From the NCBI RefSeq assembly GCF_051055405.1, contig NZ_CP167068.1, forward strand, positions 2,046,001-2,110,000: a DNA stretch of 64,000 nt. The letters run 5' to 3'. Shown one piece after another: positions 41,211 to 49,536 of the stretch. How positions within the stretch are numbered: position 1 is the first letter of the stretch; each line of letters begins with the position of its first letter. Under the pieces are notes generated by a model. That model did no database searches. It was not told the DNA's origin and was given only the letters and a program-made list of their open reading frames with translations. A program made the translations under genes and the position numbers. The stretch comes from Pseudolachnospira sp051055405 (lineage in GTDB: Bacteria > Bacillota > Clostridia > Lachnospirales > Lachnospiraceae).

Positions 41211-41241
41211 ATTTCATAGGAAATTTCCTATGAAATAAAAA
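41206..41241. repeat. Perfect 36-base palindrome, left boundary of the HTH cassette
   Basis: T5-ATTTCATAGGAAAT and its complement meet head to head (core 41211-41236). The same ATTTCATAGGAAAT arm recurs at 42063-42076 with its complement at 42086-42099, on the other side of the two-gene cassette. Confidence 0.85.
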
Positions 41242-41340
41242 AGCTCCGCTAAAGACCGCATTGCAGCGCAGCGCAAGTCCTTTAGGGCGGCAGGACAGCA
41301 AAGCCCACGGCAGGCGGAGAATTTCGTCAAGCGATTTTTT
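41229..41340 (-). repeat. Inverted, diverged copy of the structured repeat
   Basis: Reading plus: CCTATGAAATAAAAAA..TCCGCTAA .. GCGC-rich .. GAGAATTTCG..AAGC. The complement of the copy at 41965-42073 shows the same order of blocks, so the two copies form long imperfect inverted repeats around the small membrane-protein/HTH genes. The middle is poorly conserved. Confidence 0.6.
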
Positions 41341-41343
41341 CGA

Positions 41344-41395
41344 TTGACAAGTAAACTTGGCAGTGCTATTCTATATCTGACAAGTAAACTTGGCA
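41344..41395 (+). promoter_or_regulatory. Promoter with two identical operators for the HTH gene pair
   Basis: TTGACA (41344-41349), 17 bases, TATTCT (41367-41372). An 18-base direct repeat, TGACAAGTAAACTTGGCA, occurs at 41345-41362 and 41378-41395; each holds the palindrome CAAGTAAACTTG. The two lie 33 bases apart, three helical turns, one over the -35 and spacer and one after the -10. This looks like autorepression by the encoded XRE-type protein. Confidence 0.75.
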
Positions 41396-41418
41396 TTTCC
41401 CAGTAGGAGGTAGTGATC

Positions 41419-41721
41419 ATGGACAAAGAAACCATTCTAAAAAAAGCGCAGAAAGAAACGGATGAAATGGCTATACAGATACGGGATAAATCCATCAAAT
41501 ATACATATCTTGTTCTTGTGTTAAGCGCCGCCGTTTTCTCCTTTATTCGGGGATTACACGATCAGCCAATCATGGATCTTTGCGCTACCGTTAGCTACTC
41601 CGTTGCTGCCGGACGTCTGTACTGCTTTATCAAAGCAAAGGAAAAATCTGATTTACTGATTGCAATCGTTATGCTAACCATCGCCATTGCCGCTACCATT
41701 CGATTTGCCATGGGACATTGA
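41419..41721 (+). CDS. Small membrane protein paired with XRE regulator (DUF6442-like)
   Basis: A 100-residue protein: a charged N-terminus (MDKETILKKAQKETDEMAIQ) and about three hydrophobic segments (YTYLVLVLSAAVFSFI, MDLCATVSYSVAAGRLY, LLIAIVMLTIAIAATIRFAM). Such proteins are commonly encoded directly before small XRE regulators in Firmicutes, and DUF6442 seems the closest named group, though I cannot verify this. Function unknown. ATG 41419 has TAGGAGG 8 bases upstream. It may sense a membrane condition for the regulator, which is speculation. Confidence 0.7.
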   Translation: MDKETILKKAQKETDEMAIQIRDKSIKYTYLVLVLSAAVFSFIRGLHDQPIMDLCATVSYSVAAGRLYCFIKAKEKSDLLIAIVMLTIAIAATIRFAMGH

Positions 41722-41725
41722 GGGT

Positions 41726-41941
41726 ATGCAAATGGATGATCAGTTAGTACTTAAAAACCACTTGAAAGAAGCCCGCGGCGAAAAAGGGTGGTCTCAGACG
41801 CAGTTAGCAGAAATGGTTGGCGTATCTCGAAACACGATCAGCTCCATAGAAACCGGTCAGTTTAACCCCACGGCAAAGCTGGCTTTGGTTTTGTGCGTCG
41901 CCTTGGATAAGAAGTTCGAGGAATTGTTCTATTTTGACTAA
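41726..41941 (+). CDS. Small XRE-type helix-turn-helix regulator
   Basis: A 71-residue Cro/CI-like protein consisting of one HTH_3 domain: LKEARGEKGWSQTQLAEMVG, SRNTISSIETGQFNPTAKLA, ending in the typical ALDKKFEELFYFD. The ATG at 41726 lies 5 bases after the stop of the membrane-protein gene, showing coupling. The phased CAAGTAAACTTG sites at the promoter are its likely operators. Confidence 0.9.
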   Translation: MQMDDQLVLKNHLKEARGEKGWSQTQLAEMVGVSRNTISSIETGQFNPTAKLALVLCVALDKKFEELFYFD

Positions 41942-41964
41942 ATTTCCCCTCCTATGCCTTAGAG

Positions 41965-42099
41965 CAAAGAATTTTGCTTCGCGAAATTCTCACGCCGAGC
42001 GCGGCCGCCATCGGCGTCATCTTCCTTTCGCGCTCGCGTGCATCCTTAGCGGATCGTTTTTTATTTCATAGGAAATGGGGGCGGAATTTCCTATGAAAT
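41965..42099 (+). repeat. Structured repeat copy plus inverted ATTTCATAGGAAAT arms, right boundary of the HTH cassette
   Basis: 41965-42073 matches the tyrS-array element (hairpin GAATTTTGC-TTC-GCGAAATTC, CGCCGAGCG.., CTAGCGGA variant TTAGCGGA). It ends in ATTTCATAGGAAAT (42063-42076), an 9-base spacer and ATTTCCTATGAAAT (42086-42099). No gene is supported in 41942-42209. Confidence 0.8.
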
Positions 42100-42147
42100 G
42101 GAAAAAAGGCGCCGCTGCTCATAGATAATTTCTTGTCCATGAGCAGC
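42100..42147 (-). terminator. Terminator of the dctP operon
   Basis: GCTGCTCAT (42114-42122) pairs with ATGAGCAGC (42139-42147). On the minus strand the stem runs into GGCGCC and then a T6 run (complement of 42102-42108). Confidence 0.7.
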
Positions 42148-42209
42148 AGCCCCTTCCTATCTTACATCAAATTTTACAACTTATACAGACTTTCGAATGT
42201 CCTCGACGA

Positions 42210-43343
42210 TTACTTATTTGCGGACTCCGCAATCGCCAGATACTGATCTACGATCTCATCTCCTAAGTCTGCACGAACCATATCTACAATAGGCTCGCCG
42301 GCAGCTACGATAGCCGCACGAATCTCATCGGTAACAGGAAGCACCTCGATCTGACCTTCCATGGCCTGAATCGAATTGTTGTAATCTTCCTCAGCTGTAT
42401 CGCGGCAAAGCTCGCCGTAGCGCTCGGCAAATTCTACCAGAAGACTCTGATAAGCCGGATCCAGGCTATTATAAGTGTCCAGGTTCATTAAGATAGGGAA
42501 CACATAGGTGATGGACTTCATATCCATGTAGTAGTCCTGCACTTCATAAAACTTCATCGCAGCTACAGCCTGAGCCGGGTTATCCTGCGCCTGCACCAGA
42601 CCTTGCTGCAGAGCTACAAACAGTTCGCTGAAAGCCAGGGGCGTGGGATTGCATCCCAGATTCTCATAGTAAGCCTGATAATATTTGTTTTCTGGGCAAC
42701 GAATGCTCATTCCTTTAAAATCTTCCGGCTTTTCGATCTTCGTATTGGTGGACAGACCACGGAATGTATTGGTGGACAGACCCAGGATCTTCATACCATA
42801 CTCATTTACATAACCGTCAAAAATTGGTGCAAACTCTGCTACCGCATTATTTGCCTTAATGATATCGTCAAACAAGCTTGGGATATCAAAAATTGCTGCC
42901 TGCGGACAGGTGGTAGACAGAGATGAAGTCGCCACATAGGCCATGTCTACATCTCCCATAATGCAGCTGTTGATTAACTCATTGTCATTTCCCAAGGAGC
43001 CATCCCATACTACTTCGATATTCAGCTTACCTCCAGATTTTTCTTTCACTTCTTCTGCAGCCTGTACCTGCAAGTTATAAATCATGTTGGCAGAAGAAGC
43101 AGCGCTGGCGACCGTCAGATTGACTGGTTCCAAATTTTCAAAAGCAGACGCATCTGCTGCGGCTGTCGTATCTGCAGCTGTGGATTTCTCCGCTGCGGTA
43201 GTAGCTTCCGCCGCTGTGGTACCTGCTGCTGCCGTGGTATTTGCGGCAGCTGTCGTCGCTTCGCTTCCATTTCCGCAGGCGGCCAGTGACAATACCATCA
43301 TACTACTAAGTACCATTGCTATTACTTGGTTTCTTCTTTTCAT
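42210..43343 (-). CDS. dctP: TRAP transporter solute-binding lipoprotein (DctP family)
   Basis: A 377-residue exported lipoprotein. The signal peptide ends in the lipobox LAACG (Cys about 23), then a Thr/Ala-rich linker (residues about 24-65), then the DctP domain (VQAAEEVKEKSGGKLNIEV, STNTFRGLSTNTKIEKPEDF, GMSIRCPEN, LVQAQDNPA). The GMSIRCPEN arginine is the usual carboxylate anchor, so an organic acid is expected. It ends an operon with an upstream esterase gene (4-base ATGA overlap); the membrane parts DctQM are on the opposite strand 2.2 kb away. Confidence 0.93.
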   Translation of the reverse strand: MKRRNQVIAMVLSSMMVLSLAACGNGSEATTAAANTTAAAGTTAAEATTAAEKSTAADTTAAADASAFENLEPVNLTVASAASSANMIYNLQVQAAEEVKEKSGGKLNIEVVWDGSLGNDNELINSCIMGDVDMAYVATSSLSTTCPQAAIFDIPSLFDDIIKANNAVAEFAPIFDGYVNEYGMKILGLSTNTFRGLSTNTKIEKPEDFKGMSIRCPENKYYQAYYENLGCNPTPLAFSELFVALQQGLVQAQDNPAQAVAAMKFYEVQDYYMDMKSITYVFPILMNLDTYNSLDPAYQSLLVEFAERYGELCRDTAEEDYNNSIQAMEGQIEVLPVTDEIRAAIVAAGEPIVDMVRADLGDEIVDQYLAIAESANK

Positions 43344-44347
43344 TTTTCCCTCCTAAATTGAAATTTATTTTGAAATTCTCGATCCTGCTCTCCTTTTGCC
43401 TCAAAGAGGTCACGATGCGCATCCTCCCCTTCCATCAGGTAAATCTCCGGCAAAGGTGTTCTGGGCGTGAGCCTCCCATCAGGCCAAAATATCTCGTCCA
43501 GAAAATCAATGCAACGATCGATATTTTCATCTGTTTTGAATCTAGCATCTCCGTGCTCCGCACCTTCAAAAAGCTCTAGTGTAGCCCGTTCCAGGCCGCA
43601 TTCTTCCACAATTTTTTGATAAAGCCGCTCCGACTGCCGATAAGAAACCAGTCGGTCGCCTGTCCCATGTTGAATCAGAGACGGTACAAAATCCCCAGCA
43701 ATGTATCGAATACTGCTAGCCTCTACGGCTCTTTCCGGATTCTCTTCAATCACACAGCCCAGCATCTGACAAGCCGGGCTTTCCATACTGCCTCCATGCA
43801 TATGTACCGAATGTCCACAGATTTCCGTCATATCGAGATCTTGGGTTGCTAAGTTCGATACCCCATACCAGCTAATCATTCCATCTACCTGGCAGCTTTC
43901 ATTTGGGTTTCCCATTGATAAATCTTCTATCTGATGTCCCCGACAGGTAGCGGCCACCAGCTGAACCAGATATGCTCCCGCCGAATTCCCCCACAATACA
44001 ATGCGCTCCGTATTGAGCCGGTATTTTTCCCGGTGAGCCCTCAGAAATCGTATCGCAGCTTTCACGTCATGCACCTGGAGAGGCCATTGGCCGTCCGGAG
44101 CCAGCCGGTAGTCCACCGTAGCCACCGCATACCCCTGAGATACTATCTTGAACATAGAAGAGATACACGCTTCCCTCCGTCCCCCAGAAATCCAACCGCC
44201 TCCATGGACAACTACCACCAGCGGATATGGACCCGCCCCGTCCTCTGGCAGAAATATATCCATTTTTTGCTCCGGGGACTGTTTTGCATAAAAAATGTCG
44301 GTAAACGTCCGAGGGAACTGTGTTACATCTATTTCCTGCTGCAACAT
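43340..44347 (-). CDS. Alpha/beta hydrolase, carboxylesterase type (HSL/BD-FAE-like)
   Basis: A 335-residue hydrolase. Oxyanion-hole motif HGGGWISGG, nucleophile elbow GNSAG (WGNSAGAYL), an acidic residue region (GTGDRLVSYRQS) and the histidine in FEGAEHGDARF complete the triad. No signal peptide, so it acts in the cytosol on small esters. Its stop overlaps the dctP start, and a LysR gene lies upstream, so it probably releases an acyl group from the TRAP transporter's substrate. The substrate itself is unknown. Confidence 0.88.
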   Translation of the reverse strand: MLQQEIDVTQFPRTFTDIFYAKQSPEQKMDIFLPEDGAGPYPLVVVVHGGGWISGGRREACISSMFKIVSQGYAVATVDYRLAPDGQWPLQVHDVKAAIRFLRAHREKYRLNTERIVLWGNSAGAYLVQLVAATCRGHQIEDLSMGNPNESCQVDGMISWYGVSNLATQDLDMTEICGHSVHMHGGSMESPACQMLGCVIEENPERAVEASSIRYIAGDFVPSLIQHGTGDRLVSYRQSERLYQKIVEECGLERATLELFEGAEHGDARFKTDENIDRCIDFLDEIFWPDGRLTPRTPLPEIYLMEGEDAHRDLFEAKGEQDREFQNKFQFRREK

Positions 44348-44453
44348 TCCTTGTTCCTCTTTTCTTTCTTGCTTACCGACATTGTATATTCACTTTTTTA
44401 TGCTGTCCAATATATAATATGTCATGTATGTATATATTTAAATCTATCAATTA

Positions 44454-45383
44454 TCATTTTTCCTTTGTAGCAATTCTATCTGCCGGAACCTGATAATCTT
44501 CTTTCTTGGAGAAATACTCTAAAGTAAACTTCCGAAACAACACCGAAGCTTTTGAGACATATCCCGTATTCTTCCAGTGGAGATTAATGCAGCGTTTACA
44601 TTCTGGTTCTATAATTGGGATATATCGAAGATCGGAAGACGACGCCTGTTGATCCATCCAAGAAACCTTTGGAATAAAGGCAAGACCTACGCCAGTTCGG
44701 ACAAAGCCCTGGATCGTCATATAGTCGTCGCAGTCCATAATGATTTTCGGCTTAAAACCAGCGATCTTGCAGTAGGTATTGATAGCATAACGCAAATTAG
44801 ACTCTGCCGGTGAGGAAGCAATCAGATCTTCATCGGCAATTTCCCTCAGCCGCACAAACTCCCGATCAGCCAAGGGGTGCGTCTTGGGCACTGCCAGAAG
44901 GATTGGCTCCTCCAAAATTGTCAATTCATTGGGGGCGCTGACTTTTGTCATAGAAGAATATACGGTAATATCGCAACGCCCCTTCTTTAAGTCGTCCAAA
45001 AAATGTTGATGCTGCTCCACAACAAATTTCACACCGGGATGCTGCTCTCGAAATCTGGCGATCAAATCCGGGAAACCAATTGGCGCCACTCGAAGTGAAA
45101 TCGTAATGGTCGCGTTTCCAGTGGCTTTATATTCCTCAATCTCCCGCTTGGCATCGTCTACCGCATCCACCACCATATCCGCATAGTGCTTAAAAATCTT
45201 CCCGGCATCATTTAAGACAATGTATTTTCCTTTTCGGTCAAAAAGCTCTGTCCCCAGCTCATCTTCTAAAAGGCGGATCGTCTTACTGAGGGACGGTTGA
45301 GCAATATGAAACTCCTCCGCAGTCTTAGTCATATGTTGAAGCTCGGCCACTCGTTTAAAATAACGCAGCTGTAATAGTTCCAT
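44454..45383 (-). CDS. LysR-family transcriptional regulator
   Basis: A 309-residue regulator: N-terminal winged helix (MELLQLRYFKRVAELQHMTKT, IAQPSLSKTIRLLEDELGTELF) and a C-terminal periplasmic-binding-like sensor domain. ATG 45383 has AAGGAGG upstream; the frame is open 19 codons further. It is divergent from dctQM and upstream of the esterase-dctP pair, so it likely controls both arms from the 160-base A+T-rich gap 45384-45543. The coinducer is presumably the transported acid. Confidence 0.9.
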   Translation of the reverse strand: MELLQLRYFKRVAELQHMTKTAEEFHIAQPSLSKTIRLLEDELGTELFDRKGKYIVLNDAGKIFKHYADMVVDAVDDAKREIEEYKATGNATITISLRVAPIGFPDLIARFREQHPGVKFVVEQHQHFLDDLKKGRCDITVYSSMTKVSAPNELTILEEPILLAVPKTHPLADREFVRLREIADEDLIASSPAESNLRYAINTYCKIAGFKPKIIMDCDDYMTIQGFVRTGVGLAFIPKVSWMDQQASSSDLRYIPIIEPECKRCINLHWKNTGYVSKASVLFRKFTLEYFSKKEDYQVPADRIATKEK

Positions 45384-45543
45384 ATCCGTTCCTCCTTGCA
45401 GATTCTGTCTTACTTTTGAAAATCTTTTTGATTGCCACATGCATATTCATAGATTTTATTCTATCGTTTTATATTACATTATATATTAGACATTATGATA
45501 ATTCAAGAATAAAATGAAATCACACAAAAGGAGGAGGATTGCC

Positions 45544-46044
45544 ATGAAAATTTCTAAAATGTTCCGATGGCTCGATCTTTATTTTGAAGAAGCAGTCTGC
45601 GTCATCTCGCTGATACTGCTCTCCGTCGTCATGATGCTGCAGATTATTCTCCGCTACATTTTCCAGAGTCCGCTTCCCTGGGCCGAGGAATTCTGCCGCT
45701 ATTGTTTCATCTATTCCTCGTTGTTTGGCGTCGGCTATTGCATCCGCAACAATAAAATGCTCCGAGTAGATCTTTTAGTCAGCCTGATGCCAGCTTTTTG
45801 GGGAAAACTTTTAGATATCCTGGGAGATATCGCTTCTCTTGTTTTTTACGTTTTATTTGCCTATGCCTCCTGGCAAACAACAATGAAACTGATGAGCCTT
45901 CATCAGCTCTCTCCCGCCTTGCAGATACCGATCTGGATCGTTTATCTGTCAGGTCCCGTAGGATTTGCCCTGGCCATTATACGCATTATCCAGAAATTTG
46001 TCCTACGGCTTCTACCATCACAGAAGAAGGAGGTTGAACTATGA
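45544..46044 (+). CDS. dctQ: TRAP transporter small permease (DctQ family)
   Basis: A 166-residue protein with four membrane helices (VCVISLILLSVVMMLQIILRY, YCFIYSSLFGVGYCI, LVFYVLFAYASW, ALAIIRIIQKFVL). It contains the DctQ hallmark WAEEFCRY. Start ATG 45544 follows AAGGAGGAGG. Overlaps dctM by 4 bases (ATGA). Works with DctP and DctM in Na+-driven uptake. Confidence 0.93.
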   Translation: MKISKMFRWLDLYFEEAVCVISLILLSVVMMLQIILRYIFQSPLPWAEEFCRYCFIYSSLFGVGYCIRNNKMLRVDLLVSLMPAFWGKLLDILGDIASLVFYVLFAYASWQTTMKLMSLHQLSPALQIPIWIVYLSGPVGFALAIIRIIQKFVLRLLPSQKKEVEL

Positions 46045-47327
46045 CAGCCCTTGTTTTTATTATCTTTTTTGTAGCCTTATTTTTGTCCATTCCCGTGGCA
46101 ATCTCCCTTGGTTTTGCCACTGCCCTGCCAGGTCTTTTGGACTCTGCCTTTAAGGGAAATCTTCAGTTTATCTACCGTTCTCTGATCAGCGGTCTGGATG
46201 TCACTACGATTCTCGCCATCCCCCTGTTCATGCTGTCCGGCTCCATCATGGCCAAGGGCGGTCTATCGGAAAAACTGTTTGATGTTTTTGCTGTATTTAT
46301 TGGAAAAGTCAAGGGTGGCATGCCTTGCGCCGTTATCGTTACTTGCCTCTTCTACGGCGCGATCTCCGGCTCTGGCACAGCAACTTGCGCGGCTGTCGGC
46401 GCCATGTGTATCCCGGTTTTGACCAATCTGGGTTATGAGAAAAAGTTTTCAGCAGCTTTAGTGGCTACAGCCTCCAGCCTTGGCGTTATCATTCCGCCCA
46501 GCATTCCCTTTATTGCTTATGCCTTAGTGACCGAAGTATCTGTCAGCGCCCTGTTTACAGCCGGCATTCTTCCAGGAATTTTGATCGCCCTGTGTCTGAT
46601 GGCATACACTCAATTCTATTGCAGAACAAAAGGTGAAGATCGTGAAAAAATTGAAGCGTCTTACCACCGCTTAAAAAATCGCGGTGTTCTGCATGTGATT
46701 TTAGATGGATTTTGGGCGCTCTTAACTCCGATCATTATTCTGGGCGGCATCTATTCTGGCATTGTAACTCCCACAGAAGCGGCCTGCGTTTCCGTTTTCT
46801 ATGCGATCATTGTCTGCCTCTTCATCTACAAAACAGTAACCTTTAAAGAGCTTTTAGTCTTTTTCCGCCAGGCAGTATCCTCCTATGCTCCGCTTGGGCT
46901 GATGATGGGATTGGCGCAAGCCTTTGCCAAGGTTCTAGTTTTGATGAATGCGCCTCAAAGCCTGGCAGAATTCCTGTCCACGGCGGTAAACGATCGGATT
47001 GCGTTCCTGCTTCTACTGAACCTGGTTCTGATTCTAATCGGCATGGTTATGGATGTAGCGCCTGCTATGATGATTTTATCGCCTATGATTTTGCCTTTTG
47101 CCAAAAGCCTTGGCATCGACGGTATCCATCTCGGTGTAATCATGGTTTGCAATCTGGCGATTGGCTTTGTAACGCCACCTTTTGGCTTAAACCTATTTAT
47201 CTCCGGCCCCATGATCGATACGAATCCCATGCAGGTAGGAAAACGAGCTTTGCCTTTTATTCTCTCCTATCTGGTGGCGCTCCTACTTATTACCTATGTA
47301 CCGCAGATCTCCATGCTCTTGCTGTAG
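46041..47327 (+). CDS. dctM: TRAP transporter large permease (DctM family)
   Basis: A 428-residue membrane protein with about 12 hydrophobic segments. Family motifs: PLFMLSGSIMAKGGLSEKLFD near the N-terminus, GAISGSGTATCAAVGAM, PPSIPFIAYA, and NLAIGFVTPPFGLNLF near the end. It forms the transport channel with DctQ. The SBP gene is on the opposite strand rather than in line, a less common layout. Confidence 0.95.
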   Translation: MTALVFIIFFVALFLSIPVAISLGFATALPGLLDSAFKGNLQFIYRSLISGLDVTTILAIPLFMLSGSIMAKGGLSEKLFDVFAVFIGKVKGGMPCAVIVTCLFYGAISGSGTATCAAVGAMCIPVLTNLGYEKKFSAALVATASSLGVIIPPSIPFIAYALVTEVSVSALFTAGILPGILIALCLMAYTQFYCRTKGEDREKIEASYHRLKNRGVLHVILDGFWALLTPIIILGGIYSGIVTPTEAACVSVFYAIIVCLFIYKTVTFKELLVFFRQAVSSYAPLGLMMGLAQAFAKVLVLMNAPQSLAEFLSTAVNDRIAFLLLLNLVLILIGMVMDVAPAMMILSPMILPFAKSLGIDGIHLGVIMVCNLAIGFVTPPFGLNLFISGPMIDTNPMQVGKRALPFILSYLVALLLITYVPQISMLLL

Positions 47328-47400
47328 CTGTTTGTTAGGAGACCATTGCCATGAGGCTTGTACCCTTGTCAATGGAAGGCACTCTTGTTAATTATATCCA

Positions 47401-47441
47401 TAAAAAGTAACCGGAAGGGAATCGCCCTCCGGTTACTTTTT
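47401..47441. terminator. Bidirectional terminator between dctM and the EamA gene
   Basis: AAAAGTAACCGGAAGGG pairs with CCCTCCGGTTACTTTT (one bulge) around a short loop, with A-run and T-run on both sides. It touches the stop codon of the convergent EamA gene. Confidence 0.88.
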
Positions 47442-48307
47442 TATGCCCATATTGCCATTCCCAGCGTTCCGACGACCATAAGAATCAGCCCCCAAAACGC
47501 TCTCTTACTTAATCTTTCCTTGAAAACGAAATAAGAAAATGCAACGGTTACAAGAATACTCAACTTATCGATCGGCACGACAACGCTGACCACTCCATTC
47601 TGGATTGCATAATAATAACATAACCATGACGCTCCGGTTGCTAGGCCAGAAAGGACGATAAATAAAAATTCTTTCCTATCAAGACACTTGAGTTCTTTCT
47701 GCTTGCCTTTGATCAAAACAATCAGCCATGCCATCACCAGCACAACGCCGGTACGAATCGCTGTTCCAAGATTGGATTCCACATTGGTGATACCAATTTT
47801 TGCAAGAATCGAGGTAAGCGCGGCAAATACAGCGGATAAAAAGGCATAAAACATCCATCCTCCGTTTTTCTTTGTCCCCTCTATTTTCTTTTTTTCAATC
47901 ATAAGAAAAATACCGGAGGCAAGAAGGAGGGCGCCAACCAATTTGACCGGCAGATGATTCGTCTCGCCAAACAGAAGGATCGCAAGCAGCACCGTCATAA
48001 CGGTGCTAGACTTATCGATCGGTACCACTTTATTGACATCCCCGATTGAGAGCGCTTTGAAATAACAAATCCAGGAAGCGCCTGTCGCCAATCCTGAAAG
48101 GATTAAAAATACTAAGGATGTCGTATCCATATCCCAAATGGTATTTACCGTTCCAGCCATAAATACCATAAGCCATGAAAATAAAAGCACAATCACCGTC
48201 CGAAGCGCGGTCGCAACATCTGAATCCGTTTTTCGAATTCCGCATTTGGCAAGAATTGAAGTAAGCCCTGCGAAAAAAGCAGATAAACCTGCAGCAGCAA
48301 GCCACAT
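47441..48307 (-). CDS. EamA/DMT-family transporter
   Basis: A 288-residue membrane protein of ten helices in two near-identical EamA halves: GLATGASWICYFKAL with VVPIDKSSTVMTVLLA in the first, GLATGASWLCYYYAI with VVPIDKLSILVTVAFS in the second. This unusually clear internal duplication fits the 10-TMS drug/metabolite transporter class. Substrate unknown. ATG 48307 chosen for its ribosome site (GGGAGGG); an open N-terminal extension of 22 charged residues is rejected. Confidence 0.9.
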   Translation of the reverse strand: MWLAAAGLSAFFAGLTSILAKCGIRKTDSDVATALRTVIVLLFSWLMVFMAGTVNTIWDMDTTSLVFLILSGLATGASWICYFKALSIGDVNKVVPIDKSSTVMTVLLAILLFGETNHLPVKLVGALLLASGIFLMIEKKKIEGTKKNGGWMFYAFLSAVFAALTSILAKIGITNVESNLGTAIRTGVVLVMAWLIVLIKGKQKELKCLDRKEFLFIVLSGLATGASWLCYYYAIQNGVVSVVVPIDKLSILVTVAFSYFVFKERLSKRAFWGLILMVVGTLGMAIWA

Positions 48308-48510
48308 CCTGACACCCTCCCTTTCCCGTACTTTTTCTTCATCTATGATATCATACAAACCATTTTCTTCCAACTTTACTTTTTATTATTCCAGTTTTCA
48401 ATTTCACCAGTATCTTCCATTGACATGTACTTATCCATGGAAGGCTCCGATTTATCCGCAGTTTTTGGTCGTCAAATTTATTATGACTTTCCGAATGCTT
48501 CCTTATGCGA

Positions 48511-49536
48511 TCACGCTTCCTTCTTTCTCTTTTCCCTCCACAAAAAAATCGCCGCCAAGAAAATACCCGCGGAGGTTCCTGCTCCCAATAGAGGAAGAAC
48601 TTCGCTTACCTCCCCTTCCGGCTGATAATACCCAAGAACCGTGTAAATCGTTTCTATGCCTGTCTGCGTCTCTATCTCCGCTTGATATACAGCGGTCAAC
48701 ACCGTTCCCCAGACATCATCTAACTCCCCAACACCAGAATAGTACCCGTGATAGTCTGTGACAAAACGCGCGCCGGATACCTGAATCTCCCGTCGCAACA
48801 CTCCATTCTGATCATAGGAAGGACTGGACCAGCTCATATGGCGAATCCGATAGTAGGCTGGGTCCAGCCCCAAAACGTGCAAAACTGCTTCTTCCTGCCC
48901 TGCCAGGCCCAACTCATCTTCGCCCAGCGTCACCACTTGCTCTCCCAGTACAAAGGCCGAGGCATCGGCTGGTTCCGCTGTCAATATTGCCTGAAAATCC
49001 TCCTTCCAATGCTGCTCCTCCGTTGTCTCTGTCAGAGCCAACGTCACTGTTTTCGATGTTCCCAGCGCTGCATCTTCTATCTCAAATTCCGCATAGGGAG
49101 GAAACGTCGGCTTTTCTACCCGGTCAAAATAGTCAATCCACCCTTCTGCTTTCTGAGTACGGCCACGGATTGGAATTTTTTCTTCTCTGGTTTCCTGCAG
49201 ATGATACGCTACCCCATCCTGCTCTAACATGGGCTCTGGTTCCCAGGTTTCTCCCGGAAGCAATGCTCCCGATGACCTCGTCTCTGTCCGAATCTCCGTC
49301 TCTATCACCGGCTCGCCAGCGGATTCCAGAACTTCTGTCCGCAGCAGCCGATACCAAATCCCGTCCTTTTCCCTTTTCTCCGGAAATACATATTGCTCCG
49401 CCTCCGACGCATCCATACACTCCACAACATCCATCCAAAGGGATTCTTCTTCCGCCTTTCCTTTTACGAAGATAGGACACGCTAAAAGGCAAAAGCCGAC
49501 CCATAATACCAACCATCTTCTTTTACTGCCCGCCAT
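48511..49536 (-). CDS. Membrane-anchored surface protein of unknown function
   Basis: A 341-residue exported protein: signal peptide (RRWLVLWVGFCLLACPIFVKG), a Glu/Thr-rich ectodomain of about 280 residues, and a C-terminal membrane helix (LLGAGTSAGIFLAAIFLW) with a basic end (REKRKKEA). No LPxTG. I recognise no domain; segments such as KTVTLALTETTEEQHW and SWSSPSYDQNGVLRREIQV look beta-rich. The ATG lies 14 bases inside the end of the adhesin gene with AAGGAGG before it, so it is co-translated with the adhesin and may serve as its partner or membrane tether. Confidence 0.75.
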   Translation of the reverse strand: MAGSKRRWLVLWVGFCLLACPIFVKGKAEEESLWMDVVECMDASEAEQYVFPEKREKDGIWYRLLRTEVLESAGEPVIETEIRTETRSSGALLPGETWEPEPMLEQDGVAYHLQETREEKIPIRGRTQKAEGWIDYFDRVEKPTFPPYAEFEIEDAALGTSKTVTLALTETTEEQHWKEDFQAILTAEPADASAFVLGEQVVTLGEDELGLAGQEEAVLHVLGLDPAYYRIRHMSWSSPSYDQNGVLRREIQVSGARFVTDYHGYYSGVGELDDVWGTVLTAVYQAEIETQTGIETIYTVLGYYQPEGEVSEVLPLLGAGTSAGIFLAAIFLWREKRKKEA

